A stretch of 9,967 bases of DNA from DASZVN01 sp035547055 (GCA_035547055.1 DASZVN010000017.1:1-9967); one strand, 5' to 3'; shown: positions 1 to 7,025, numbered from the stretch's first letter. The notes: generated by a model not told the origin, from the sequence alone. Made by a program: numbers and translations.

Positions 1-1547
1 GCCTCCAGCCAGACCGCGGTGAATTTCGGGGTCATCAGGAGGCCGTTGGTGAAGTTCTTCACCTTGGGCGTCGCGATGGTGACGCCCGGCAGGATGAACT
101 GCGGCAGGTACATCGCCTGCTCGACCACGAAGCGCTGCAGCTTGGCGAAGGCCGCCTTGCGGGTGGCCCGATCCTGCGCGGTGGTGGTGGCGTCGAGCAG
201 CGGCCGGTAGCCCGGCAGCTCGATCTTCGAGGCGTTGCGGAGCGCGGTCCTGGCGAACAGCGCCTCGTAGAACTGGCTCGGATCGGGATAGCCGCCAGTC
301 GGGGTGATGAGGGTGGCGCCGCGCTTCTGCATCATGAAGTTCTGCATCGCCTGGGCCGGCGAGGCCGGCGCCACCTTCAGGCGAATGCCGGCACGGGCGA
401 GCTGCGAGACCACCACCTCCTCGTCCTGCACCGCGGTCTGGTCGGGCCAGCCCCAGCCGCCGAGGTCGAGCCCATTCGCGTGGCCGGCATCGGCGAGGAG
501 CTTCTTCGCCCGCTCGGGATCGTGGGTGTAGTAGCCCGCGGTCGCGGGGTCGGTCGCCCAGAATTTCCGCGTCATGATCGCGCTGGTCGTTTCGGCGAGA
601 TCGCGGTTGATCACCCTGTTGATGGCGTCGCGGTCGAGCGCGTAGTTCAGCGCCTGGCGCACCCGGACGTCGTCGAGCGGCGGGCGGCCGTAGTTCAGGA
701 AGGCGCCGTAGACGCTCATCGACGGCTTGGCGGTCGCGATGACGTGCCCGGCCTTGTCGGCGGCGAATTTCTGCTCGACCCGCATGTTGAGCACGAGGTC
801 GGACTGGCCGGCGAGCACGGTGCGCGCGGCGGTGTTCATCTCGTTGACGATGCGGATCGAAAGCCCGTCGAGATAGGGCAGGCCCGAACGCCAGTAGTTC
901 GGATTGCGGGTCAGGGCGAAGCTGGCGTTGTCCTCCCAGCTCACGAACTTGAACGGGCCGGTGCCGACGGGGGCGCGGTCGACATTGCCGTTCTCCGCCG
1001 CCTTGACCGACTTCGGCGACACCATCAGCCCGATGCGGTTGGTCAGGATCGCCGGCAGCCCGGCGTTTGGCCGCACGAGGTGCAGCGTGACCTGGCTCTT
1101 GCCGGTGACCTCGGCGCCGGCGACGGTGCCGAGGTCGGCCTTCACGTTGGAGCGCGGGTGGGTCTTGTAGCGCTCGATGTTGAACTTCACCGCCTCGGCG
1201 TCGAACGGCGAGCCGTCGTGGAAGGTGACGCCGTCCACGAGGTCGAGCACCAGCGTCTTCGGATCGGCGAAGCGCCATGCCTTGGCGAGGCCGGGCTTCA
1301 GCTCCAGCGTGTCCGGGTCGAAGTCGATCAGCGCGTCGAAGATGGCATAGAGCACGTTGAAGTCGGGCAGGTTCCGACCCGTCATCGGATCGACCGAAGC
1401 CGGGTTGAACGGCATCGCGATGCGAAGCGTGCCGCCCTTGCGCGGCCCCGGCTCGGCCGCGCGCACGCGTGCCGGCAAGAGCAGCGCCCCGGTGGCCGCG
1501 GCCGTGCCCTTCAGAAGATCGCGGCGATCGATCCGAGCCTCGGACAT
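1..1547 (-). CDS. Tat-exported ABC transporter solute-binding protein, family 5 (peptide/nickel/opine type), C-terminus off the left edge
   Basis: This is a periplasmic solute-binding protein that would deliver a peptide, opine or similar ligand to an ABC importer. I translated the minus strand from ATG 1547; 515 codons stay open to the left edge. The start is supported by a strong AGGGAGGA ribosome-binding site just upstream (1553-1560). Residues 1-31 form a signal peptide with a twin-arginine motif, DRRDLLKG (7-14), then an Ala/Leu-rich stretch and a VRA-AE cleavage site near residue 30. This suggests Tat export already folded. The mature part opens with GGTLRIAM (38-45), and DGVTFHDGSPFDAEAV (about 105-120) is a hallmark of SBP_bac_5 proteins. 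Later blocks GPFKFVSWEDN, VRQALNYALDRDAIN and GYPDPSQFYEALF also fit the family. Family members are about 500-540 residues, so only the tail is missing. It lies 231 bp after the molybdenum hydroxylase gene on the same strand and may share its transcript. Permease and ATPase genes would be expected to the left. The ligand cannot be read from sequence. Confidence 0.93.
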   Translation of the reverse strand, partial: MSEARIDRRDLLKGTAAATGALLLPARVRAAEPGPRKGGTLRIAMPFNPASVDPMTGRNLPDFNVLYAIFDALIDFDPDTLELKPGLAKAWRFADPKTLVLDLVDGVTFHDGSPFDAEAVKFNIERYKTHPRSNVKADLGTVAGAEVTGKSQVTLHLVRPNAGLPAILTNRIGLMVSPKSVKAAENGNVDRAPVGTGPFKFVSWEDNASFALTRNPNYWRSGLPYLDGLSIRIVNEMNTAARTVLAGQSDLVLNMRVEQKFAADKAGHVIATAKPSMSVYGAFLNYGRPPLDDVRVRQALNYALDRDAINRVINRDLAETTSAIMTRKFWATDPATAGYYTHDPERAKKLLADAGHANGLDLGGWGWPDQTAVQDEEVVVSQLARAGIRLKVAPASPAQAMQNFMMQKRGATLITPTGGYPDPSQFYEALFARTALRNASKIELPGYRPLLDATTTAQDRATRKAAFAKLQRFVVEQAMYLPQFILPGVTIATPKVKNFTNGLLMTPKFTAVWLE

Positions 1548-1599
1548 CCTTTTCCTCCCTTGCGTCTTGCCTCCGTCATGGCCGGGCTCGCGATCAAGC

Positions 1600-1617
1600 T
1601 TGCGCAGATTGCGTAGA
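1600..1617. repeat. Tandem 9-bp direct repeat upstream of the solute-binding protein gene
   Basis: TTGCGCAGA (1600-1608) is followed directly by TTGCGTAGA (1609-1617), matching at 8 of 9 positions. The pair lies about 53-70 bp before the ATG of the solute-binding protein gene, where an activator or repressor could bind. No convincing -35/-10 pair was found beside it, so a regulatory role is only a guess. Confidence 0.3.
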
Positions 1618-1671
1618 CTTGTCGGCGTCCGGCCATCCACGACTTTCTTCGGCTGCGACTCGAACAAACCC

Positions 1672-1766
1672 GTCATCCCGGCCGAGCCGAAGGCGAGAGC
1701 CGGAATCGGCGGCTCGCACCTCGCCGGCCCCGGATCCCGGATCGCGCTGCGCGCGTCCGGGACGAC
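1672..1766. repeat. Two-hairpin palindromic intergenic repeat between the hydroxylase and solute-binding protein genes
   Basis: The element is bounded by inverted ends, GTCATCCCGG (1672-1681) and CCGGGACGAC (1757-1766), which are complementary at 9 of 10 positions. Inside are two stem-loops: CCGGC (1678-1682) with GCCGG (1699-1703), and CCCGGA (1736-1741) with TCCGGG (1756-1761), the latter having a GC-rich loop that can also pair internally. This layout, beginning with cgtcatcccgg and ending with ccgggacgac, resembles dispersed REP-like intergenic repeats of Hyphomicrobiales genomes; that resemblance is from memory and was not searched. It sits just past the hydroxylase stop codon, where it could stabilise the upstream mRNA end or reduce read-through into the transporter gene. 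Confidence 0.65.
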
Positions 1767-1778
1767 AGGGCAGGCGCA

Positions 1779-4094
1779 TCACCTCTCGGCCCCCGCCTTC
1801 CCCGCCGCCTGCATGGCGTCCCACACCTTGAGCGGGGTGAAGGGCGTGTCGAGGTGGCGGATGCCGAGCGGGGCGAGCGCGTTCATCACCGCGTTGGCGA
1901 CGCAGGGCACCGAGCCGGTGGTGCCGGCCTCGCCGACGCCCTTGGCGCCGAGCGGGTTGTTCGGCGAGGGCAGGGAGCGGTCGTAGAGCGACACCTGCGG
2001 CAGCCAGTCCACCCGCGGCATCTGGTAGTCCATGAAGCTCGCGGTCAGGAGCTGGCCGGTCTCGGGGTCGTAGTAGCACTGCTCGCCCATCACCTGGCCG
2101 AGCCCCTGCATCATGCCGCCGACGATCTGCCCCTCGACGACCTTGTGGTTGTAGATCTTGCCGCAGTCGTCGACCGCGACGTAGCGCAGGATCGCGATCT
2201 CGCCGGTGTCGCGGTCGATCTCGACCTCCGAGACGTGGGCGCCGCTCGGCCAGGCGTTGGCGGTGTCGACCGCGAGCTCGAGGTCGAGCGGGTGGCGGCC
2301 GCCTCCGGCAAGCTTCTGCGCCAGCGCGTCGAAGCGGATGGTGCGGTCGGTGCCGGCGACGCGATAGGTGCCGTCGGCGAACTCGATGTCCGCCACCGCG
2401 GCCTCGAGCGCGTCGGCGGCGTGCGCCATGCCCTGGCGGATCACGGCGTGGGCGCCCTGGTGCAGCGCGACGCCGTGGCTGACCATCGAGCGCGAACCGA
2501 AGCTGCCGAAGCCCTGGAGCGGCGGCGATTCGAGGTCGTTCCAGCGGAGCTGGATGCGGTCCTTCCCGACGCCGAGGATCGCCGCGACGAGCTCGGGGAA
2601 CGTGGTCTCGTGGCTCATGCCGGACGAGCCGGAATTGGTGAAGAGGTTGATCCGGCCGTCGCCGTCGAAGCGGACCGCGATCTCCTCCTTGCCGACCGCG
2701 CCCGAGGTCTCGATGAACACCGCAAGCCCGATGCCGCGGAGCTTGCCCCGCGTCGCCGCCTCGGCGCGGCGGGCCGCGAAGCCGGCCCAGTCGGCGGCCT
2801 CGAGCGCCGCGGCGAGGAGGCCCGGCGGGTCGGCCGAGTCGTAGGTCGAGCCGGTCGGCGTCTTATAGGGGAAGGCGTCCGGCGCCAGGAAATTGCGGCG
2901 CCGGATCTCGTCCGGGTCGAGGCCGGTGACGCGGGCCGCCTCGTCGACCAGCCGCTCCATCAAATAGGAGACCTGCGGTCGGGTCGCGCCGCGATAGGCG
3001 GTGGTCGGCGTCGCGTTGGTGAAGAACAGGCGGCTGAGGCCGTAGACGGTCGGGATGCGGTAGACGTTGACCGCGGTCGATTTCGGTGCCGCGTTGGTAT
3101 TGATGAACGGGCCGACCGCCGAGCAATAGGCGCCCATGTCGCACAGCCATTCGACCCGGACGGCGAGGAAGCGGCCGTCGGCGTCGAGCGCCATCTCGCC
3201 GGTCATGACCGAGCCGCGGCCGTGATTGTCGCTGACGATGGTCTCGCTGCGGCTGCCGACCCATTTCACCGGCCGGCCGAGCCGCCGCGCCGCCAGCACC
3301 AGGCACGCATATTCGGGCGCGACCTCGCCGCGGACGCCGAAGCCGCCGCCGACGTCGCGCGAGTGGACGCGGAATTTCTCGGGCGGCTCGCCGGTGATGT
3401 GGGCGAGGGCGCGGGGATGGCCGCTGACGCCCTGGCTCGGCACGTAGACGTCGTACATGCCGCTCGCCGGGTCGTAGGCGGCGAGCCCGGCCTTGGGCTC
3501 CATCGGGTTGCCGGCGATGCGCTGGGCCTCGACCTCGACCCGCGCGACCTTGGCGGCACCGGCGAAGGCGGCCGCGGCCGCGGCCTCGTCGCCGTACTCG
3601 TATTCCAGCGCGACGTTGCCCGGCGCCACCTCGGCATGCAGCTCCGGCGCGCCCGGCGCGGCCGCCGCCTTGACGCCGACCAGCGCCGGCAGCGGGCGGA
3701 AGTCGACCTCGATCCGCTCGACCGCGTCCTGGGCCTGTCCCTCGGTCTCCGCCACCACCATCGCCACCAGCTCGCCGACGAAGCGCACCCGATCGCGCGC
3801 CAGGGTGGGCCGCGGCGGGTTCTTCAGCGGCTTGCCGTCGCGCCCGGGCGGCGCCATGCCGGGCGGCGCCGGCTTATAGCCGGCGGCGGCGAGGTCGTCC
3901 CCGGCCAGCACCAGGAGGACGCCGGGCATCGACCGGGCGGCGGCAACGTCGATCGCGGCGATCTCGGCATGGGCGTGGGGCGAGCGCAGGAAGGCGGCGT
4001 GGGCCTGCCCCGGCAGCGACCAGTCGGCGGTGTAGCGCCCGCGGCCGGTGATCAGGCGCAAGTCCTCGCGCCGCCCCTCGAATCGATCGCTCAT
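1779..4094 (-). CDS. Molybdenum hydroxylase large subunit (xanthine dehydrogenase/aldehyde oxidase family, molybdopterin-binding)
   Basis: This 771-residue protein is the catalytic, molybdopterin-cytosine-dinucleotide-binding subunit of a three-subunit Mo hydroxylase, which hydroxylates a carbon centre using water and passes electrons through FeS and FAD partners. The N-terminal a/b-hammerhead domain (about 10-135) has GRGRYTADW and FLRSPHAHA. The cofactor-binding domain carries NPMEPKA (196-202), DVGGGFG (247-253), AYRGATRPQ (366-374), SRS (534-536) and GAKGVGEAGT (716-725). Glu722 matches the catalytic Glu of the family. The active loop lacks the Cys of form I CO dehydrogenase (AYRCSFR), so this is not a classic CoxL. 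At the usual GQGHET position it reads GMSHET (492-497), so Met493 replaces the cofactor-contacting Gln. The start is backed by GGAG at 4100-4103, five bases before ATG, and by the typical N-terminus. No signal peptide is seen; the enzyme should be cytoplasmic. The small FeS and medium FAD subunits are absent here. The gene is divergent from the kinase and followed by the solute-binding protein gene. The substrate is unknown. Confidence 0.93.
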   Translation of the reverse strand: MSDRFEGRREDLRLITGRGRYTADWSLPGQAHAAFLRSPHAHAEIAAIDVAAARSMPGVLLVLAGDDLAAAGYKPAPPGMAPPGRDGKPLKNPPRPTLARDRVRFVGELVAMVVAETEGQAQDAVERIEVDFRPLPALVGVKAAAAPGAPELHAEVAPGNVALEYEYGDEAAAAAAFAGAAKVARVEVEAQRIAGNPMEPKAGLAAYDPASGMYDVYVPSQGVSGHPRALAHITGEPPEKFRVHSRDVGGGFGVRGEVAPEYACLVLAARRLGRPVKWVGSRSETIVSDNHGRGSVMTGEMALDADGRFLAVRVEWLCDMGAYCSAVGPFINTNAAPKSTAVNVYRIPTVYGLSRLFFTNATPTTAYRGATRPQVSYLMERLVDEAARVTGLDPDEIRRRNFLAPDAFPYKTPTGSTYDSADPPGLLAAALEAADWAGFAARRAEAATRGKLRGIGLAVFIETSGAVGKEEIAVRFDGDGRINLFTNSGSSGMSHETTFPELVAAILGVGKDRIQLRWNDLESPPLQGFGSFGSRSMVSHGVALHQGAHAVIRQGMAHAADALEAAVADIEFADGTYRVAGTDRTIRFDALAQKLAGGGRHPLDLELAVDTANAWPSGAHVSEVEIDRDTGEIAILRYVAVDDCGKIYNHKVVEGQIVGGMMQGLGQVMGEQCYYDPETGQLLTASFMDYQMPRVDWLPQVSLYDRSLPSPNNPLGAKGVGEAGTTGSVPCVANAVMNALAPLGIRHLDTPFTPLKVWDAMQAAGKAGAER

Positions 4095-4120
4095 GATGGC
4101 TCCGGATGCAGACCGGCTGG

Positions 4121-4149
4121 GTTATAGCCGGCCCGCCGCGTGGGACGAA
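4121..4149 (-). promoter_or_regulatory. Possible -10 element of the hydroxylase gene promoter
   Basis: On the minus strand a TATAAC hexamer (4121-4126) lies about 27 bp before the hydroxylase ATG. At 17-bp spacing the -35 position would be TTCGTC (4144-4149), a poor match to TTGACA-type boxes. An AT-rich hexamer in such GC-rich DNA is suggestive, but without a good -35 box this remains a weak call. It would give a short leader of roughly 20 bases. Confidence 0.3.
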
Positions 4150-4252
4150 AGTGTCGGACGGATGCCCGCCCGCCATCGCGCGCGACGCGTCGCAATCCAG
4201 GGTCGCCGGCGCCTGCAACTCTTGGATTGCTTCGTCGGCCGGCACGGGTCGG

Positions 4253-4262
4253 CGGTTAACCG
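4253..4262. promoter_or_regulatory. CGGTTAACCG palindrome (possible CtrA half-site)
   Basis: A perfect 10-bp palindrome with TTAACC in its centre, about 130 bp before the kinase ATG. TTAACC matches half of the CtrA consensus, but no second TTAA occurs at the required 7-base distance on either side. It could be a weak half-site, another dyad operator, or chance. Confidence 0.25.
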
Positions 4263-4331
4263 TCTCGCGTGCATTCCGTGGAGCGCGAGCGCCGGCCGGT
4301 GGACGCATTTCGGCCAATCCGATAGACGAAT

Positions 4332-4346
4332 TTAAGTCTTTCTTAA
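4332..4346. promoter_or_regulatory. CtrA-type box TTAA-N7-TTAA upstream of the sensor kinase
   Basis: TTAA (4332-4335), seven bases GTCTTTC, then TTAA (4343-4346) match the core of the alphaproteobacterial CtrA recognition sequence TTAA-N7-TTAAC, with G instead of C at the last position. The pattern is dyad-symmetric, so it reads on both strands. It lies 48 bp before the kinase ATG, where CtrA could overlap a -35 region to activate or repress. It is an AT-rich island in otherwise strongly GC-rich DNA. It is about 240 bp from the hydroxylase start, so control of the kinase is more likely than control of the hydroxylase. Confidence 0.55.
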
Positions 4347-4394
4347 GCACGGGAGCCGGCCGGCGGCGCGGCGGCCCTCAGCCGAGCGGAGCCG

Positions 4395-6779
4395 ATGTCC
4401 GGGCCGAGCCACCACCCGAGGATCGTCGAAGCGGCCGCCGGCACGGCACCCGCTTTCGCGGTTTCGGGCGACGGCGGGATGCTGGTCTGGGCCAACGCCG
4501 CCGCTGCCGGCCTGATCGGGATCGCGCCGGCCGAGCTGCCGCAGCCGCTCGCCACCGACGATGCCGCCGAGCGGCGCGGCCGCACCCTGGCCGGCCTGCC
4601 GGCCGACGGCGGGCCGCGCCTGGTGCGCCTCGCCTTGCCCGGCCGGAGCGGCGCGCCGGCCGCCTGCCGGGCCGAGCGCCTGACCCTCGACGGCGGCGAG
4701 CTGGTGCTGGTCACCGTCCTCGGCGCGATCACGGCGGAGCCCGAGGCGCCCGTCGCGGCGGATCGACCGGCCGCCGATCATCCCGCGCCCGACGAGCCTG
4801 CGGCAGATGTGTTCCAGCCCATGCCGCTGCCGCTGCGGCTGGTGTGGGAGTGCGACCGCGAGGGACGCATCCGCAGCCTCACCCCCGATCTCGGCGCGGC
4901 GCTCGGCAGCCCGACCCTGCCGCTGATCGGGCGGCGCTGGAGCGACCTCGCCCCCGCCGACGGCGACAGCCCGGGCCGCCTCGCCGCCGTGCTCGACGGC
5001 CGCGACACCTGGAGCGGCTTCGCCGTGCTGGTGCCGCTCGGCGACGGCCGCGTGGTGAGGGCCGAGCTCTCCGCGCTGCCGATGGTCGGGCGCGACCGCA
5101 GCTTCCTCGGCTTCCGCGGCTTCGCCGTGGTGCGCGAGCCGCCGCGCCCGCCACCGACCACGGTGGTGCCGTTGCGCGAGCCGGCCCGGGACCGCCGGCC
5201 GCGCCTTCTCCCCGACGAGGCGACCGCGCTCAACGAGATCGCCCGCGCGCTCGGCAACGACGACGACGCGCCGGCCGCCCCCGCGGCGGCGCCCCCGGCC
5301 CCGCTGCCGGACCTTGCGGGGCGCCTCAACCTGACGCCGCACGCCAATGTGCTCGACGTCCTCGACGCGCTGCCGTCGGCGCTCGTGATCCACCGCCTCG
5401 GCCAGCCGCTGTTCGCGAACCGCGCGCTGCTCGACCTCGCGCGGCTGCCCGACCTCGCCGCGCTCCGCGACCGCGGCGTCGACGGCCTCCTCGAGCATGG
5501 CGGCGGACCGGGCGCGCTCGCGCTCGTCACGGCGGACGGGACGAAGGTCCCGGTCGAGGCCCACCTCAAGACCGTCACCTGGGACGGCGCCGCGGCGAGC
5601 CTCCTCACGCTGAGGCCGGCCTTGGCCGCGCCGCCGGATCCGGCGGCCGAGGAGCGCCTCGAGGCCGCCGAGCAGCGCGCCCGCGAGCTCCAGGCGATCC
5701 TGGACACCGCCGCCGACGGCGTCGTCGTCGTCGACGGCGACGGACGCATCCTCTCGCTCAACAAGAGCGCGGAGGCGCTGTTCGGCTACGACAGCGAGGA
5801 GATGGAAGGGCGGAGCTTCGCGCTCCTGTTCGCGAGCGAGAGCCAACGGCCCGCGCTCGACTATCTCGCTGGCCTCCGCACCAACGGCGTCGCGGCGGTG
5901 ATGAACGACGGCCGCGAGGTCCTGGGCGTCGTGCGGCGCGGCGGCATGGTGCCGCTGTTCATGACGCTCGGCCGCGTCGGCGAGGCGGCCGCCCCGCGCT
6001 TCTGCGCCGTCCTGCGCGACCTTACCCAGTTCAAGCGCGCCGAGGAGGATCTGCGCACCACCCGCGCCGAGGCCGAGCGCACCAGCGCCTACAAATCGGC
6101 CTTCCTGGCGCGGATCAGCCACGAGATCCGCACCCCGCTGAACGCCATGCTCGGCTTCGCCGAGCTGATGATCGAGGAGCGCTTCGGCCCGATCGGCAAC
6201 CCGCGCTACCGCGACTATCTCCGGGACATCCTGAGCTCCGGCCGCCACGTCATCGGCCTGGTCGACGACCTCCTAGACCTGTCGAAGGTCGAAGCCGGCA
6301 AGCTCGACCTCGTCTTCGTCGAGGTCAGCCTGAACGAGGTCGTCGCCGGCGCGGTGGCGCTGCTCCAGCCGGAGGCCAATCGCGGCCGCATCATCATCCG
6401 GACCTCGCTCGCGCCGAAGGTGCCGGCGGTGATGGCCGACCTCCGCAGCCTCAAGCAGATCGTGATGAACCTGCTGTCGAACGCGGTGACGTTCACCCCG
6501 CCCGGCGGCCAGGTGATCGTCTCGACCGCGCCGGGCGACCGCGGCGAGGCGGTGATCCGCATCCGCGACACCGGCGCGGGCATGAGCGCGGGCGAGATCG
6601 AGACCGCGCTCGAGCCGTTCGGCCGGGTCTCGGCGACCGCGCGCGGCACCGGCCTCGGCCTGCCCCTGACCAAGGCGCTGGTCGAAGCCAACCGCGCCGC
6701 CTTCGCGATCCACTCGACGGTGGGCAGCGGGACGCTGGTCGAGGTCATCTTCCCCCCCACCCGGGTGGTCGCGGAATAG
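4395..6779 (+). CDS. Soluble multi-PAS sensor histidine kinase, PdhS/DivJ/PleC-like
   Basis: This 794-residue sensor kinase probably phosphorylates, or removes phosphate from, a single-domain response regulator such as DivK. The C-terminal core is complete. The H-box FLARISHEIRTPLNAMLGF (570-588) carries the phospho-accepting His576, followed by a dimerisation helix with EERFGPIGNPRYRDYL and DLLDLSKVEAGKL, a wording typical of PdhS-type kinases. The ATPase domain has the N-box MNLLSNAVTF (691-700), G1 DTGAGM (725-730) and G2 GTGLGLPLTK (751-760). A canonical PAS domain spans about 428-545 (AADGVVVVDGDGRILSLNKS). Weaker PAS-like units lie at about 15-113, 145-247 and 316-407, joined by Pro/Ala-rich linkers (near 114-140 and 288-306). 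A short coiled coil, 415-433, precedes the last PAS. There is no membrane segment or signal peptide, so it is cytosolic; polar localisation is possible, as for Brucella PdhS. No response regulator gene is adjacent. A CtrA-type box lies upstream. Assignment as a kinase is firm; the cell-cycle role is inferred from similarity recalled from memory. Confidence 0.93.
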   Translation: MSGPSHHPRIVEAAAGTAPAFAVSGDGGMLVWANAAAAGLIGIAPAELPQPLATDDAAERRGRTLAGLPADGGPRLVRLALPGRSGAPAACRAERLTLDGGELVLVTVLGAITAEPEAPVAADRPAADHPAPDEPAADVFQPMPLPLRLVWECDREGRIRSLTPDLGAALGSPTLPLIGRRWSDLAPADGDSPGRLAAVLDGRDTWSGFAVLVPLGDGRVVRAELSALPMVGRDRSFLGFRGFAVVREPPRPPPTTVVPLREPARDRRPRLLPDEATALNEIARALGNDDDAPAAPAAAPPAPLPDLAGRLNLTPHANVLDVLDALPSALVIHRLGQPLFANRALLDLARLPDLAALRDRGVDGLLEHGGGPGALALVTADGTKVPVEAHLKTVTWDGAAASLLTLRPALAAPPDPAAEERLEAAEQRARELQAILDTAADGVVVVDGDGRILSLNKSAEALFGYDSEEMEGRSFALLFASESQRPALDYLAGLRTNGVAAVMNDGREVLGVVRRGGMVPLFMTLGRVGEAAAPRFCAVLRDLTQFKRAEEDLRTTRAEAERTSAYKSAFLARISHEIRTPLNAMLGFAELMIEERFGPIGNPRYRDYLRDILSSGRHVIGLVDDLLDLSKVEAGKLDLVFVEVSLNEVVAGAVALLQPEANRGRIIIRTSLAPKVPAVMADLRSLKQIVMNLLSNAVTFTPPGGQVIVSTAPGDRGEAVIRIRDTGAGMSAGEIETALEPFGRVSATARGTGLGLPLTKALVEANRAAFAIHSTVGSGTLVEVIFPPTRVVAE

Positions 6780-6817
6780 AAGCGGCGCATTAGCGTACCC
6801 GTCCCGATCGACGCGGC

Positions 6818-6998
6818 GCCCCCTCCACCATGCTTCGCATGGTCCTCCTCCCCCGTCTGCGACGGGGAGAATTCGCCGCGGCGCCGATCCTCCCCTGCAT
6901 GCAAGTCGAGCCTGCTCGACTTGCGATCCCTAGAGGCGAACTCGCGAACACGCGAGTTCGCGCGGGGGAGGTGGCGAGCGCAGCGAGCCGGAGGGGGC
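6818..6998. repeat. 181-bp nested palindromic element between convergent genes
   Basis: The outer ends GCCCCCTCC (6818-6826) and GGAGGGGGC (6990-6998) are perfect inverted repeats. A second nested pair is CCTCCCCCG (6847-6855) with CGGGGGAGG (6963-6971). Within these are four tight hairpins: ACCATGC/GCATGGT (6827-6843), CCCCGTC/GACGGGG (6851-6867), an 11-bp stem with a 2-base gap (6901-6924), and an 11-bp stem with AACA loop (6936-6961). The flanking phrase 'ggcgagcgcagcgagccggagggggc' type ending is familiar from mobile intergenic repeats of Hyphomicrobiales, though this was not searched. It fills the gap between the kinase (ends 6779) and the GH15 gene (ends 7026), so it probably acts as a two-way terminator or mRNA 3'-end protector. 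It encodes no protein. Confidence 0.8.
6901..6961. terminator. Pair of 11-bp perfect hairpins, possible bidirectional terminator
   Basis: Stem one is GCAAGTCGAGC (6901-6911) with GCTCGACTTGC (6914-6924). Stem two is GCGAACTCGCG (6936-6946) with CGCGAGTTCGC (6951-6961) around an AACA loop. They lie between two gene ends that face each other. Neither is followed by a run of T on either strand, so they are not classic intrinsic terminators. They could still stop polymerase with Rho or block exonucleases. Confidence 0.4.
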
Positions 6999-7025
6999 CT
7001 GCACCGATCTTGGAATGACCTCGGT

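Larger units (their letters stand above)
4095..4394. other. Divergent 300-bp intergenic region between the hydroxylase and histidine kinase genes
   Basis: No credible gene lies here; open frames crossing it are extensions of shadow frames from the flanking genes. It must hold the promoters for the hydroxylase (leftward) and the kinase (rightward). From left to right it contains a TATAAC hexamer for the leftward gene, a palindrome CGGTTAACCG (4253-4262), and an AT-rich patch with a TTAA-N7-TTAA box (4332-4346). A very GC-rich leader (4350-4394) follows before the kinase ATG. The kinase ribosome-binding site is modest: GGAG at 4388-4391, only three bases from ATG 4395. Confidence 0.7.

Noticed and set aside
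2978..3001. Form I carbon monoxide dehydrogenase (CoxL) identity for the Mo hydroxylase
   Set aside because: The active-site loop reads AYRGATRPQ rather than the Cys-containing AYRCSFR, and the partner subunits are not beside it.
1854..4127. 757-codon open frame on the plus strand opposite the Mo hydroxylase
   Set aside because: It is antisense to a gene with clear family motifs. Its product is low-complexity, rich in Arg, Ala, Asp and Val, and matches nothing recognisable. Stop codons are rare in every frame at this GC content.
4332..6248. 638-codon minus-strand frame within the kinase
   Set aside because: Antisense shadow of a well-supported gene; no domain motifs and a biased composition.
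6752..6758. Run of seven C near the kinase 3' end as a programmed slippage or phase-variation tract
   Set aside because: It encodes part of FPPTR in frame. Slippage would alter only the last few residues, with no visible functional consequence.
4106..6793. 895-codon plus-strand frame overlapping the histidine kinase
   Set aside because: The product is almost wholly Arg/Pro/Gly/Ala, a typical frame-shifted shadow. The 4395-6779 frame has all kinase motifs.
6818..6998. CRISPR array
   Set aside because: The hairpins differ in sequence and spacing; there is no regularly repeated unit with unique spacers.
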